Translations under genes and position numbers: made by a program
The notes under the pieces: model-generated
Databases searched by the model: none
Seen by the model: the letters and a program-made list of their open reading frames with translations, nothing else
What the model was told of the DNA's origin: nothing
NCBI RefSeq assembly: GCF_029893585.1
Contig: NZ_JARXYX010000021.1
Span: forward strand, 62,001 to 126,000
Direction of reading: 5' to 3'
DNA: 64,000 bases
Source: Streptomyces sp. LBL
Lineage (GTDB): Bacteria; Actinomycetota; Actinomycetes; Streptomycetales; Streptomycetaceae
Shown: positions 7,962-15,923 of the stretch, in pieces
Layout of the letters: each line of letters begins with the position of its first letter
Position numbering within the stretch: position 1 is the stretch's first letter

Positions 7962-8261
7962 TCACACGGCTGGGCCGAAGTCCGCCTCCAGTCGTTCTCG
8001 CCAGGTCTGATGGTCTTCCAGACCCGCCCCCACGAGGACGTCCCGCCAGTCCTCCTTGGCCAGCTGAACGGCGTCCAGGATGCGGTCCACCCTCCCCCGG
8101 CCGCACAGGAGCGCCGCGGCGGCGATGCGCTCCTTGTCCTCCCGGTCGCCCCGCTCGGTCAGGTGGTGCACGAGCTCGGCGAGAAGCTCCCCCACGACCT
8201 GGCCGTCCCGCCCGGGAAAGTCCTTGGCGATGCGCTTCTCGACGCGCACGGTCAGCCCCAT
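7962..8261 (-). CDS. Small cytosolic protein of unknown function
   Basis: The 99-residue product (MGLTVRVEKRIAKDF...) is charged, helical and without cysteine clusters apart from one in LLCGRGRVD. The ATG at 8261 is preceded by AAGGGAG at 5 nt, which decides the start over the upstream Met. The family is not recognised. It lies alone between the frameshifted gene and the cyclophilin terminator. Confidence 0.7.
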   Translation of the reverse strand: MGLTVRVEKRIAKDFPGRDGQVVGELLAELVHHLTERGDREDKERIAAAALLCGRGRVDRILDAVQLAKEDWRDVLVGAGLEDHQTWRERLEADFGPAV

Positions 8262-8579
8262 TCGCACTCCCTTTCGCACCCTTTGACCCTTTTGTCACAC
8301 CACGTTACCGCGACCGTGCGGCAGGGTGCGGCAGGGCTCACGCTCGGCGTCGAGCAGAACTGAGGCAACTCCACCCCAACGCACCCTGGGGGACCGCACG
8401 CTGGACATGCGGTCCCCCAGAGCCCCATTCGGCGGGGCGACACCGTCCGTCCGCACACCAGATCACCCGCTCCTACGCCCCACGGTGACCGGTCTCTGAG
8501 CAGGGGCCGAGGAACAATGGCGTCAGATCGTGCGCTTAGCGCCTGTTCTGCCGCAAAGCGGAGGTGCGAACAAGAAGCC
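8262..8579. other. Intergenic region; promoter of 7962-8261 and cyclophilin terminator
   Basis: Apart from the hairpin at 8386-8420 and the start region of the small gene, nothing coding is supported in these 318 bp. Confidence 0.6.
8386..8420 (-). terminator. Terminator downstream of the cyclophilin gene
   Basis: Arms 8386-8398 and 8408-8420 pair perfectly over 13 bp (CTGGGGGACCGCA) around a 9-nt loop. It lies 160 bp beyond the cyclophilin stop on the minus strand. Confidence 0.7.
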
Positions 8580-9071
8580 TTACACTGTCCCGCTTGCCGC
8601 GATAGTGATCTTCTTCGTGGTCTTGCCCGACTGGCTGCCGTACCCCTCGATCGTCTTGACGATCTCCAGGCCCTCCACGACCTCGCCGAACACGACGTGG
8701 GCTCCGTCCAGCCAGGAGGTGACGACGGTGGTGATGAAGAACTGCGAGCCGTTGGTGTTCTTCCCGGCGTTGGCCATGCTGAGCAGGCCGGGCTTGGTGT
8801 GCTTCAGCTGGAAGTTCTCGTCCGGGAACTTGTCACCGTAGATGCTGCGGCCGCCGGTGCCGTTGCCCTTGGTGAAGTCACCGCCCTGAAGCATGAACTC
8901 GGGGATGACCCGGTGGAAGGACGACCCTGCGTAGCCGAAGCCGTGCTCCCCGGTGGCCAGCTCCCGGAAGTTGCGCGCGGTCTTGGGCACGATGTCGTCG
9001 TACAGCTTGAAGACGATCCGCCCCATGGGCTGGTCATCGGCCGTGATGTCGAAGTAAACGTTGTCTGCCAT
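8580..9071 (-). CDS. Cyclophilin-type peptidyl-prolyl cis-trans isomerase
   Basis: A complete 163-residue single-domain cyclophilin, presumably cytosolic because no signal peptide is present. Family landmarks are all visible: FHRVIPEFMLQGGDF (catalytic Arg and Phe of the active site), GKNTNGSQFFITT and WLDGAHVVFGEVVEG. The length equals that of the 18-kDa cyclophilins of Streptomyces. The ATG at 9071 is preceded by GAGGGC. It starts 4 bp after the stop of the ATPase-domain gene and so belongs to the same transcript. Confidence 0.95.
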   Translation of the reverse strand: MADNVYFDITADDQPMGRIVFKLYDDIVPKTARNFRELATGEHGFGYAGSSFHRVIPEFMLQGGDFTKGNGTGGRSIYGDKFPDENFQLKHTKPGLLSMANAGKNTNGSQFFITTVVTSWLDGAHVVFGEVVEGLEIVKTIEGYGSQSGKTTKKITIAASGTV

Positions 9072-9075
9072 GCCC

Positions 9076-9669
9076 TCATGATCCCATCGCGCTCCCGTGC
9101 TCCCGTACTCCCGTCCACCTGCCACCGCTTTCGGGCCGGACCAGAACTTCAGGTGCGCCACTCCCGGGACGCTGATATCCCTCACCCCCCTGAGCGGTGC
9201 CCTTCGCCAGGGACAGCCACCCCGGTAGGTCGACCTCGGCGCGCACGGTCTTGCCCGGCGGCGGCTCACGGTCGGCCACCTCCCACCGGTCGGCGAGCGC
9301 GTCGACCAGGAGCAGGCCGCGGCCGGCCTCGTCCAGCGGTCGCGGAGTCCGCAGGTCTCCCGCGACAGGCGGACGTGGCGGTTCCGTCCGGGTGTCGGTC
9401 ACCTCCACGCGCACGCTGCCGGTGACCAGGGTGAGCCGCAGCTCGAAGTCCCGGCCGGGGACGCGGCCGTGGGTCACCGCGTTGGCAGCCAGCTCCGCGA
9501 CGATCACGGCCACCGCGTCGGAAGGGTCGCTGCCGTACGGGACGCCCCAGGCGTGCAGTTGGTTCAGGGCGAGATGCCGGGCCAGACGAGCGCCGCGGGG
9601 CGTGGGACTGAGGCGCTGGGTGAACATACGTACGGTAACCGCGCCCTGGCGGGTGGGAGGTGATGTCAC
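9076..9669 (-). CDS. RsbW-like ATP-binding protein (anti-sigma type HATPase)
   Basis: The 197-residue protein contains a HATPase_c_2 domain. The N-box region AVIVAELAANAVTHG (about residues 52-66) binds ATP/Mg, VRVEVTDTRTEPPRPP follows, and the G-box is DEAGRGLLLVDALADRW (about 113-129). Streptomyces has dozens of such proteins that bind sigma or anti-sigma-antagonist partners in partner-switch circuits. The C-terminal 50 residues are a disordered extension. The gene ends 4 bp before the cyclophilin start. An internal ATG (MFTQRL) is an alternative start. Confidence 0.85.
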   Translation of the reverse strand: MTSPPTRQGAVTVRMFTQRLSPTPRGARLARHLALNQLHAWGVPYGSDPSDAVAVIVAELAANAVTHGRVPGRDFELRLTLVTGSVRVEVTDTRTEPPRPPVAGDLRTPRPLDEAGRGLLLVDALADRWEVADREPPPGKTVRAEVDLPGWLSLAKGTAQGGEGYQRPGSGAPEVLVRPESGGRWTGVREHGSAMGS

Positions 9670-9729
9670 GCGCCCTCTCTGGGCCCGCGGCTCGCCCTCT
9701 CCCCCGCCGCCTGGGCGGAGTTCGTGTCG

Positions 9730-10143
9730 CTAACCCTGCAGGTCGGTTAGACCGGCCGGCTCCACCTCCACGAGGGACAACAGCCCGCCGAGCCCCGCGA
9801 ACAGGGCGAGGCACAGGGCCGTGACCGTGTCGCTGACGCCGCCTTGCTCGACGAGGTAGCCGCCGATGAGCCACCCCGCCACATGGCCGGCCGCGAGGAG
9901 CAGATGATTGCCGCGCTCCCTCAGCGACCGCATGCCCACCCACAGCAGGACCGGTAACGACAGCAGACCGATGACGCGCGCCATCAGCCCCTCTGGCAAT
10001 CCCGCGCCGATGGAGTCGCCGTCGGCCTGAGCCACTTCGTCCGACCACTCCAGCAGCGAGGTCCAGATGCAGTAGCAGACGACGACCGCCAGTGCCGACA
10101 CGATCGTGCCCTTCGCCGCGCGAGAGTTCCTGCTCTTCGCCAT
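9730..10143 (-). CDS. Small integral membrane protein
   Basis: The 137-residue product has a basic N-terminus (MAKSRNSRAAKG) and four predicted spans, about residues 12-32, 53-72, 80-97 and 104-124. It has no recognised domain. GTGAGGG lies 4 nt before the chosen ATG at 10143. Its promoter region contains a palindrome whose CTGAGTA core and distance from the ATG match those of the membrane-protein gene at 5303-5839. It is followed by the HATPase gene 60 bp downstream on the same strand. Confidence 0.7.
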   Translation of the reverse strand: MAKSRNSRAAKGTIVSALAVVVCYCIWTSLLEWSDEVAQADGDSIGAGLPEGLMARVIGLLSLPVLLWVGMRSLRERGNHLLLAAGHVAGWLIGGYLVEQGGVSDTVTALCLALFAGLGGLLSLVEVEPAGLTDLQG

Positions 10144-10170
10144 GCCCTCACCGTCACACAGGACAGCACC

Positions 10171-10200
10171 GGGGGCCTGAGTACGCATACTCAGACCCCC
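10171..10200. promoter_or_regulatory. Palindromic candidate operator with CTGAGTA core
   Basis: CTGAGTA-CGCA-TACTCAG is flanked by GGGGG and CCCCC over 10171-10200. It ends 28 bp upstream of the ATG at 10143, matching the spacing of the 5247-5274 palindrome. Confidence 0.75.
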
Positions 10201-10224
10201 ACCGAAGCGGGCCGGGCAAGTGCC

Positions 10225-10875
10225 CTACTTCTTCGGGCACTCCTTCCATGCCATGTGGTACACCGTGCTGATGTCGCCGTCCGTCGAGTCCATGGTCATG
10301 AAGCTGACCTTGCCGGGCGACTGCGTGCCGGCGGTCACGCGGACCTCGGTGTTGATGTTGAAGTTGCGCTGGACTCCGCAGGGGGCGTAGACGAGTTGGG
10401 GCCAGTCCGTGGTGTCGGTGGCCTGCCAGTTGTCGTTGCGGGGGCCGTTGAAGGCGTGGTTCGTGAAGACCGTGTTTGAGGAGCCCTGGAAGTAGTACGA
10501 GGCTCGCTGGGTGCCGCTCGCGCCGGGCTGGAGCGAGGCGAAGCCGCGGTAGTCGGCGCTGGCGATGGCGTATGTGAAGCCGCCGGGGACAGCGACGATC
10601 AGGCTCAGCTGGCAGTTCTTGCGGAACGCCGTGGGGTCGGAGTCGCCGCCGGCCTGGGCGAGGTAGTCGCTGTAGGTCACGGTGAAGGCGGTGTTGTCCT
10701 CGGAGACGGCGACCGCGGCCGTGCCCTGGGGGCAGCCGGAGCCGTTCACTGTGGCGACCTTGATGACGATCTTGTCCGGGGGCGGGTCCTCGAACCCGCC
10801 GGACGCTCCCTGCGCGGGCAGTGCGGTGGTGAGCAGAGCGGCTATCGCGCCGCCCAGCAGGAGTCCACCGGTCAT
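10225..10875 (-). CDS. Secreted DUF4360-family protein
   Basis: The 216-residue precursor has a Sec signal (MTGGLLLGGAIAALLTTAL, cleavage near AQGASG). The DUF4360 body is marked by GSGCPQGTAAVAVSEDNTAF near the start, a Cys in FRKNCQLSL, and FTYAIASADYRGFASLQPG. It ends in a Cys-containing tail (WKECPKK). The family is common in filamentous actinobacteria and fungi and has no established function. I chose the ATG at 10875 because the signal peptide follows it; the frame is open further upstream. Confidence 0.85.
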   Translation of the reverse strand: MTGGLLLGGAIAALLTTALPAQGASGGFEDPPPDKIVIKVATVNGSGCPQGTAAVAVSEDNTAFTVTYSDYLAQAGGDSDPTAFRKNCQLSLIVAVPGGFTYAIASADYRGFASLQPGASGTQRASYYFQGSSNTVFTNHAFNGPRNDNWQATDTTDWPQLVYAPCGVQRNFNINTEVRVTAGTQSPGKVSFMTMDSTDGDISTVYHMAWKECPKK

Positions 10876-11208
10876 GGTCTCTCCCAGAGTCGGGGGTGGC
10901 TGATCCTCCGGGCCGTGAAGAAACCGTGAGGTTCCTGTGAATCCCGGGGGCGTTCGCATCGTAGGGAGACAGGCAGGGGACGGTCAGGGCTAACTCAAGC
11001 CATTCACATCTGCGGATTTCACAACCGGCGGGCGCGCGCGGAGAGCCAGGGCCAGGGCCAGCGCCAGCGCCAGCCGGTTGGCGCACGCTCATGGCGGCGG
11101 GTGAACTCCCTCCGGCGGTAGGCGACATCGCGTACGCCCAGGTACCCACCGGGTGAGAGAGCGCCGGTTCAGATGGCCGTACGAGCGCCACGGGATAGCG
11201 TGGAAGCC
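10876..11208. other. Intergenic region between divergent genes
   Basis: It holds the promoters of the DUF4360 gene and the truncated AraC gene, plus a hexameric repeat at 11045-11074 (GCCAGG/GCCAGC, about five copies). No gene was seen. Confidence 0.6.
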
Positions 11209-11688
11209 ATGAACGCGACGGGTCGGAGAGCGACGCACAGGACGGGAGCGGCGGTCGACGGCGCGCGCGGGATGTTCTTGCTGGACTCGACCGATCCGGG
11301 CGCCGCACCGCGGGGACTCGACGCCTTCCGACGCGGGTGGGAGACGCAGATCGGCGACGATGTCTTCCAACTGCCGGCCTTCAGCCCGGACACGATCGGT
11401 GACTTCCGGGTCAGGGGCCGTGTGACCAAGGTGCGCGACGCGGTGATCGCCGATCTTCATGCCGCGTCGGCCACCCGGACCACGGACGTCCCGGGCGGCG
11501 ATCAGGATCTGGTGGAAATGCAGGTAGTGCAGAACAGCGCCTGGACCTTGGGCGGCCCGCCCGGTCGCGGCGAGCAGACGGTATCGGCCGGGCAGTTCCT
11601 CCTCCGGCACGTCGGGCGACAGTCGGCCTTCGAGACGTCGGCGCACATCACGGCGAGCGGTGCCCCCGCAGGTGGTAGAGGCCGTTGA
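11209..11688 (+). pseudogene. AraC-family regulator, C-terminus deleted
   Basis: From the ATG at 11209 (GGAAG site in front) the product shows the cupin-like ligand-binding half of AraC-family regulators: RRGWETQIGDDVFQL..., RVRGRVTKVRDAVIADLHA, VEMQVVQNSAWTLGG and AGQFLLRHVG. Family members are about 310-330 residues and end in two HTH motifs. Here the recognisable sequence stops at about residue 150, exactly where the opposite-strand GMC gene is also cut. The DNA-binding domain is missing, so the gene cannot act as a regulator. Confidence 0.75.
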
Positions 11689-11956
11689 CGCTCGACGATC
11701 CACCGAGCGCCTTGCCGCGCACCACACCCACGGCCCTGCCGGTAGCGGCCTGCACGGTCGAGGTGCCCAGCCACAGGCTCGACGGGTCGAACCCGAGGAA
11801 GCCCCAAGGAGATTTCATCGCCTCCGTGGCGTCCCGGGCTCCCTCCTCCAGCAGCAACACCCGCACGCCGGGGCGTTCCGAGAGTCGGGAGGCGATCACA
11901 CACCCCGCTGTTCCCGCTCCCACAACCACATAGTCATACGTACCCGTGCCCATCAT
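11648..11956 (-). pseudogene. GMC oxidoreductase, N-terminal 100 residues only
   Basis: The product begins with the FAD Rossmann motif VVVGAGTAGCVIASRL and the ribose-binding Glu in LLLEEG. It reaches the GMC signature KALGGSSSVNGLYHLRGHRS, then stops at once; intact enzymes have about 520 residues. The break near 11650 coincides with the break in the AraC gene from the other strand. A deletion between two convergent genes removed both 3' halves. Confidence 0.8.
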
Positions 11957-12150
11957 GTCTCCGCTTCCCACGGCAGCGTTGCCCGACCACCGGAGTCAGA
12001 AAAACAGCTCCTCGACGGTCAAGGAGCCACAGGCCGGGGGTCTTTCTGCCGTCGAAGCTTAGGAAGACCTGCACAGCACGCACTTGGACCACCGCGACGT
12101 CCGTTCGGAACATGAACGCCACAGCCGGCGTTGGAGCAGTGCGAGTCCTG
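11957..12150. other. Intergenic region, no gene seen
   Basis: 194 bp between the GMC fragment start and the Rrf2 stop; the promoter of the GMC fragment must lie here. Confidence 0.5.
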
Positions 12151-12609
12151 TCAGGGGTTCTCCCAGGCCGCCGGTTCCGCCGCGAGTTGCCGTACCGGCT
12201 CGGGCAGGGTGCCCGTGGCGATGTCGGCGATCGTGACGCCCTCCAGGATGCGGCGGACGTTGGCCCGCAGGGCGATCCACAGGGGCAGCAACGGCTGGGC
12301 GGAGCCGGTGTACTCGAGCTCCGTCGGCCGTTCCCCGCGTACCGACACGATGGGGCCGTCGACCGCCCGGATGACGTCCGCGACGGTGATCTCCGTGGCC
12401 GGGCGGGCCAGCCGGTAGCCGCCGCCCCCGCCGCGCCGGCTGTCGACGACACCGGCCCGCCGCAGATCACCGAGAATGCCTTCCAGGAACTTGTGCGGGA
12501 TGTCCTGGACTGCGGCGACGGCCTCCGCCTTCACCGGTCCGTCGTCCTGCCGTACGGCGAGCTCCAGCACTGCCCGTACCGCGTAGTCCGCCCGCGCAGA
12601 GATCCTCAT
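12151..12609 (-). CDS. Rrf2-family transcriptional regulator
   Basis: A 152-residue winged-HTH protein. MRISARADYAVRAVLELA is the classical Rrf2 start. The recognition region runs through DIPHKFLEGILGDLRRAGVV, followed by the glycine-rich wing SRRGGGGGYRLARP. The three cysteines that hold an iron-sulfur cluster in IscR or NsrR are absent, so it belongs to the cluster-free group. The start at 12609 gives the canonical N-terminus. It diverges from the GH35 gene and may regulate it, but Rrf2 control of a glycosidase would be unusual. Confidence 0.9.
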   Translation of the reverse strand: MRISARADYAVRAVLELAVRQDDGPVKAEAVAAVQDIPHKFLEGILGDLRRAGVVDSRRGGGGGYRLARPATEITVADVIRAVDGPIVSVRGERPTELEYTGSAQPLLPLWIALRANVRRILEGVTIADIATGTLPEPVRQLAAEPAAWENP

Positions 12610-12713
12610 ACGACAATTGTGCGCGCCGGACCGTACAGAATGGCCCCACACCCACCACACCCACCCCAGTACCCACGGTCGCGGACGGAACAGGCACAAC
12701 AGGAGGCGCTCCC

Positions 12714-15700
12714 TTGGGGCTCAGCAGAAGGACTTTCAGCATTCTCGCCGGTACGACGGCGCTCGGCTTCACGCTGGGCGGCAGCATCGGCACGTCGCCG
12801 AACGCCTCCGCGTCCCGCAGTGTGCCCACCGGTCCCGCGCCGGCCCCGCCCGCCGCCGACGGACGCGGGCACACGGTCGGCTTCGACCGGTACTCGCTGC
12901 TGGTCGACGGCCGGCGGCTGGTCCTCTGGTCGGGTGAGATGCACCCCTTCCGGTTGCCGAGCCCGTCGCTGTGGCGGGACGTGCTGCAGAAGATGCGGGC
13001 GCACGGCTACAACGCGGTCAGCGTCTACGTGTCGTGGAACTATCACTCCGCCGCGCCCGGCCGGTACGACTTCACGGGCGTCCGCGACCTGGACCTGTTC
13101 CTGCGCACGGCCGCCGAGACCGGCCTGTACGTCATCCTGCGCCCGGGCCCGTACATCAACGCGGAGATCGACGGCGGCGGCTTCCCCGGTTGGCTGACGG
13201 CCACCGAGGGCCACGCCCGCACCTCCGACCCGGCCTATCTGAAGTACGCCGACGAGTGGCTGTCCCAGGTGAACGCGATCGCCGCCCGCCATCTGTTCAC
13301 CCGGGGCACGGGCAGCGTCCTGCTCTACCAGATCGAGAACGAGTACGACGCGTACGTCACCGAGCCGGCCGGCCGCGACTACATGTCCCACCTGTACAAG
13401 AAGGTGCGCGCCGACGGCATCGACGTACCGCTGTTCCACAACGACAAGGGCAGGAACGGCCACTGGACGCCCGGGTCGTTCGACACCGGCGGGGAGAAGG
13501 GGCACTGGCTGTACGGCTTCGACAGCTACCCCGAGCCCGCGCAGGTGCCGCCGGACTGGGGCCGCTTCGGGGCCGGCGGGGCGAGGGGCGGGGCGACGGC
13601 GAGTCCGAAGACGCCCGGGTTCATGCCGGAGTTCGGGGGCGGCTGGTTCGACCCGTGGGGCGGGGTCGAGTTCCAGGGGAAGGGGTACGCGGAGTCCCGG
13701 CGTACCCGGGACGCGGCGTACGAGCGGCGCTTCTACCTGACCAACCTCGCCAACGGCATCACCCTGCACAACGTGTACATGACCTTCGGCGGCACCTCGT
13801 GGGGCTGGCTGCCCGCGCCGGTCGTCTACACGTCGTACGACTACGGGGCGGCCTTCGACGAGGGGCGGAACGCCACCGCCAAGCTCGCCCCGATGCACCA
13901 GATCGGGCACCTGCTCGGACGCCAGCCGGACTTCGCCAAACTGAAACGGGCGGCGGCGGTGAAACCCGCGGACGACCGGATCACCGCCTACCACCTGACC
14001 AACCCGGACACCGGCGCCCATGTGTACGTCCTGCGCAACGACAGCACCGAACGCGTCACCACGAGCCTGCCGGACACCGACTTCGACGTGCCGGTCTCCG
14101 TCCCGGCCCGGGACGCCCGGCTGCTGACCACCGATATGGCGCTGGGGCAGCGGAAGCTGAGGTTCTCCACCGTCCAGCCCCTGTTCTGCCTCACCGCCGG
14201 GCGGCAGGACATCGCCGTGTTCGCCGGCCCGTACGGTGAGATCGCACAGGTCGTGCTGGACTGCCCCGAGGAACCGGAGGCGACCCGGCTGGACGCCGAG
14301 GGCGCGTGGGTCTACGACCGCGGTCTGCTGCGGGTGACCGCGCCGCTCGGCGTCGGCGGACTGACCCGGGTGCGGGTCGAGGGCGGCGGCCACGAACGGC
14401 CCCTGCTGCTGTTCTTCGCCGACGACGCGACCTCCCTCAGGCTGTGGCCGTACGACACCCCGTCGGGGTCGGTGCTGGTGTACGGTCCCGCGCTGGTGCG
14501 GGACGTGACCCTGCGCGGCGACACGGTCCACCTGACCGGGGACACGATCGGGGAGACCGGCCTGGAGGTGTGGGGGCCGCGCGGAGCCGCCCGGGTCACC
14601 TGGAACGGCGGGTCCGTGCGGACACGGCTCAGCTGCACCGAAAGCCTGCTGGCCGAGCGGCCGCTGCCCGGAGTGCGCCCGGTGCCCCTGCCGTCCCTGG
14701 CCGGCGGCTGGCGGCGGCGGGCGGAGAACCCGGAGGCGGAGCCGGACTTCGACGACTCTCGGTGGACGGCCGCCGAAAGGAAGACGTCGTACAGCATCAC
14801 GCCCGTACCCGAGGGGCAGCCCGTGCTCTTCGCGGACGACTACGGCTTCCACTATGGGGACGTCTGGTACCGGGGGCACTTCACCGCCGCCGCCGAGGAC
14901 CTGGAATCCGTCTCCCTCGCCTACAGCACGGGCACCCAGGGTCTGCTGATGGCGTGGCTGGACGGTGAGCCGCTGGGCACACACCGGATGCCGGTGCCGG
15001 ACAACGACACAGCGAGGAAGGGCAGTTGGGCGGCGACGGCGACCTTCGCGGTTCCGAAGAAGCCGCGCGACAAGGATGCCGACGCCCATGCCCATGCCCA
15101 TGCCCATGTTCCTGCCCCGACCCCGGCCCGTGTCCTCTCCGTCCTGGTTCGGCGGATGCAGCACGACCAGGACGGCACGGCGCTCGACACGCACAAGGTC
15201 GCGCGTGGGCTGACGGCGGTCACCTTCAAGGGCGCCTCGCCGGAGGTGAGGTGGCGGGTGCAGGGCGAGGCCATGCCCGACCCGGTGCGCGGGCCGCAGA
15301 ACAACGGCGGTCTGTACGGCGAGCGGGAGGGCTGGCATCTGCCGGGTTTCGGGGACGGCGACTGGAAGACAGCCGAGCTGCCCCGGGCGGGCCGACGGCA
15401 GGGAGTGACCTGGTACCGGAGGGACTTCAGGCTCGCCGTCGACCCCGGTACCGACGCCTCGATCGGTCTCACCCTCGACGACGACCCGGCCCGCGCCTAC
15501 CGCGTCCAGATCTTCCTCAACGGCTGGAACTTGGGCCAGTACATCAACGACGTAGGTCCACAGCACACATTCGTCCTGCCGAACGGGATCCTGCGCACAC
15601 GGGGCGCCAACACCCTTGCCCTGGCGGTGTTGTCCGACGGGACCACACCGTCGGGGCCGGGTGAGGTGCGGCTGACGCTGTTGGGTGCGGCGGCGGGCGG

Positions 15701-15737
15701 GGTACCCGTGGAACCCGTGGCCTCGCCGGGCCGGTGA
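12714..15737 (+). CDS. GH35 beta-galactosidase, Tat-exported
   Basis: The 1007-residue protein starts with TTG 8 nt behind AGGAGG. Its N-terminus SRRTFSILAGTTALG is a twin-arginine signal. The GH35 TIM barrel (about 60-390) has the WSGEMHPFRLPSPSLW opening, a QIENEY segment (about 206-211, acid/base) and PEFGGGWF (about 305) carrying the nucleophile. Beta-rich middle domains and galactose-binding-like jelly rolls follow (YRGHFTAA..., TWYRRDFRLAVD). It should release terminal beta-galactose from plant polysaccharides outside the cell. A His-Ala repeat near residue 790 is encoded by CCCATG repeats and is probably a loop. The GH51 gene downstream on the other strand fits arabinogalactan use. Confidence 0.93.
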   Translation: MGLSRRTFSILAGTTALGFTLGGSIGTSPNASASRSVPTGPAPAPPAADGRGHTVGFDRYSLLVDGRRLVLWSGEMHPFRLPSPSLWRDVLQKMRAHGYNAVSVYVSWNYHSAAPGRYDFTGVRDLDLFLRTAAETGLYVILRPGPYINAEIDGGGFPGWLTATEGHARTSDPAYLKYADEWLSQVNAIAARHLFTRGTGSVLLYQIENEYDAYVTEPAGRDYMSHLYKKVRADGIDVPLFHNDKGRNGHWTPGSFDTGGEKGHWLYGFDSYPEPAQVPPDWGRFGAGGARGGATASPKTPGFMPEFGGGWFDPWGGVEFQGKGYAESRRTRDAAYERRFYLTNLANGITLHNVYMTFGGTSWGWLPAPVVYTSYDYGAAFDEGRNATAKLAPMHQIGHLLGRQPDFAKLKRAAAVKPADDRITAYHLTNPDTGAHVYVLRNDSTERVTTSLPDTDFDVPVSVPARDARLLTTDMALGQRKLRFSTVQPLFCLTAGRQDIAVFAGPYGEIAQVVLDCPEEPEATRLDAEGAWVYDRGLLRVTAPLGVGGLTRVRVEGGGHERPLLLFFADDATSLRLWPYDTPSGSVLVYGPALVRDVTLRGDTVHLTGDTIGETGLEVWGPRGAARVTWNGGSVRTRLSCTESLLAERPLPGVRPVPLPSLAGGWRRRAENPEAEPDFDDSRWTAAERKTSYSITPVPEGQPVLFADDYGFHYGDVWYRGHFTAAAEDLESVSLAYSTGTQGLLMAWLDGEPLGTHRMPVPDNDTARKGSWAATATFAVPKKPRDKDADAHAHAHAHVPAPTPARVLSVLVRRMQHDQDGTALDTHKVARGLTAVTFKGASPEVRWRVQGEAMPDPVRGPQNNGGLYGEREGWHLPGFGDGDWKTAELPRAGRRQGVTWYRRDFRLAVDPGTDASIGLTLDDDPARAYRVQIFLNGWNLGQYINDVGPQHTFVLPNGILRTRGANTLALAVLSDGTTPSGPGEVRLTLLGAAAGGVPVEPVASPGR

Positions 15738-15785
15738 CCGCGGCGTGAGCGGCGGTCACCGGCCCCCGGTGACGAAGGAGTGCTC

Positions 15786-15920
15786 ATGAGCGACCCCGTG
15801 AACGCCACGTCCCTTGCCTACAAGGGCGTCAAGAGCACGCCCCCCTGGGTGGTCGTCGCCATCCTGGCGCTCGCGCTCGCCTGCCTGGTCGTCGAACGGC
15901 GGCGCCGGAACCGCTCCTGA
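15786..15920 (+). CDS. 44-residue single-span membrane peptide
   Basis: An ORF with a strong GAAGGAG site 5 nt ahead of its ATG. It encodes a polar N-terminus of about 20 residues (ending STPPW), one hydrophobic span (VVVAILALALACLVV) and a basic tail (ERRRRNRS). The positive-inside rule puts the C-terminus in the cytoplasm. It begins 48 bp after the GH35 stop and ends 3 bp before the convergent GH51 stop. No family is recognised; a role with the exported galactosidase is only a guess. Confidence 0.65.
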   Translation: MSDPVNATSLAYKGVKSTPPWVVVAILALALACLVVERRRRNRS

Positions 15921-15923
15921 TCC

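Noticed and set aside
12606..15566. A 986-codon open frame on the minus strand
   Set aside because: It is antisense to the GH35 gene; the translation has no domain and arises from the GC-rich third positions of the real gene.
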